Of a DNA stretch of 5,461 nucleotides, positions 5,078 to 5,461 are shown piece after piece. Both the position numbers and the translations under genes were made by a program. Location: positions 1 through 5,461 of the forward strand of contig JAGUWR010000042.1 of the NCBI GenBank assembly GCA_020062265.1, given 5' to 3'. The first letter of the stretch is position 1; every line of letters starts with the position of its first letter. The notes beneath the pieces are model-generated. The model was not told the DNA's origin. It saw nothing but the letters and a program-made list of their open reading frames with translations, and ran no database searches. This DNA is from Minisyncoccota bacterium. GTDB lineage: Bacteria > Patescibacteriota > Minisyncoccia > UBA6257 > GWB1-50-10.

Positions 5078-5461
5078 TTTTGAGAATTTTTAAGCTTTTC
5101 AATTGCTAACTTTATCCTTTGAATCGTTTCCTGCTTGCCTAAAATTTCTATAATTTCGAGCGGACCGGGTGAGGCCTCCTGGCCGGAAAGAGCAACCCGG
5201 AGCGGCCAAAGCACCTCTCCCCTGCCCCGCTTGTCAGCCAGAGCCATAACCGCATTTCCATTATTTTTTGTCAGCACCTTTACCAATCTTTCCAAATTTT
5301 CTAAAATCACGCCCGGTTCGGTTTCTTTCCAAATTAAAAGTTCGGCTGAATATTCTGGCAAGGAAAATAAAAAACCGGCAAGTTTGGTAAAATCTGATAG
5401 CTTTTTCATTCGTTCCCGCTCTATTTCAATTGCTTTTTCAAGTATAGCCGGCTGCTCAAAC
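5074..5461 (-). CDS. gltX: Glutamyl-tRNA synthetase, C-terminal part
   Basis: The frame is open to the right edge of the window, so the gene is cut at its 5' side and the Met at 5409 is internal (preceded by IEIERERMKKL). The visible 128 residues are the C-terminal anticodon-binding region of bacterial GluRS. The diagnostic part is GRGEVLWPLRVALSGQEASPGPLEIIEILGKQETIQRI, which matches the family pattern 'PLRvAltG...GP.l...i.lLGke...Ri'. The catalytic domain with HIGH and KMSKS lies outside. GluRS charges tRNA-Glu, and in bacteria without GlnRS also tRNA-Gln, for later amidation; which applies cannot be told here. The gene ends in TGA overlapping the start of the M23 hydrolase gene (ATGA), so translation of the two is probably coupled. 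Confidence 0.93.
   Translation of the reverse strand, partial: FEQPAILEKAIEIERERMKKLSDFTKLAGFLFSLPEYSAELLIWKETEPGVILENLERLVKVLTKNNGNAVMALADKRGRGEVLWPLRVALSGQEASPGPLEIIEILGKQETIQRIKLAIEKLKNSQK

Noticed and set aside
1..5461. Recoded UGA (Gracilibacteria/SR1 code)
   Set aside because: ctpA, rplI and gltX end properly at TGA at the family-typical positions, and Trp is encoded by TGG.

Overview
The window looks like a piece of chromosome from a Candidate Phyla Radiation bacterium, most likely a member of Parcubacteria (inference from gene content and style; no search was run). The pointers are compact genes with 3-14 bp gaps or overlaps, few Shine-Dalgarno sites, lysine/isoleucine/glutamate-rich proteins, a Parcubacteria-like bL27, and a very short membrane protein whose N-terminus resembles a family I associate with CPR genomes. 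UGA acts as a stop (ctpA and gltX both end in TGA), so this is the standard bacterial code and not the Gracilibacteria/SR1 code.

Left part, plus strand (1-1975): the 3' part of thpR (2H-family RNA 2',3'-cyclic phosphodiesterase), a complete membrane-anchored S41 C-terminal processing protease with PDZ domain (ctpA), and rplI (ribosomal protein bL9). They form a tight operon: a 10 bp gap, then a 4 bp ATGA overlap. rplI runs 14 bp into the convergent rpmA.

Middle (1962-2457): rpmA (bL27) on the minus strand and a 50-residue one-helix membrane protein on the plus strand diverge from a 67 bp AT-rich region. This region is full of direct and inverted repeats and probably holds two promoters. rpmA has no Shine-Dalgarno site but has a good -10 box at the distance expected for a leaderless mRNA.

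Right part, minus strand (2458-5461), in transcription order: the 3' part of gltX (glutamyl-tRNA synthetase), an exported coiled-coil M23 murein hydrolase (EnvC/PcsB-like), a 121-residue exported or membrane protein of unknown function, then a 207 bp non-coding gap and a phage/RecB-like PD-(D/E)XK nuclease with a CxxC...CxH insertion. gltX, the M23 gene and the unknown gene are spaced as one operon. The nuclease seems to have its own promoter.

The least ordinary stretch is 3300-3470. It holds two adjacent exact tandem duplications (12 bp and 21 bp) at the end of the unknown gene, one of which copies the stop codon. Next come an imperfect dyad, a perfect 17 bp-arm palindrome, and a consensus TATAAT touching the palindrome and lying 7 nt before a possible leaderless mini-ORF. 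No mobile element, tRNA, rRNA or CRISPR array is seen. Nothing here amounts to an obvious new defence or metabolic system; the best leads are the structured gap, the nuclease with its metal-binding-like insertion, and the unknown partner of the M23 hydrolase.
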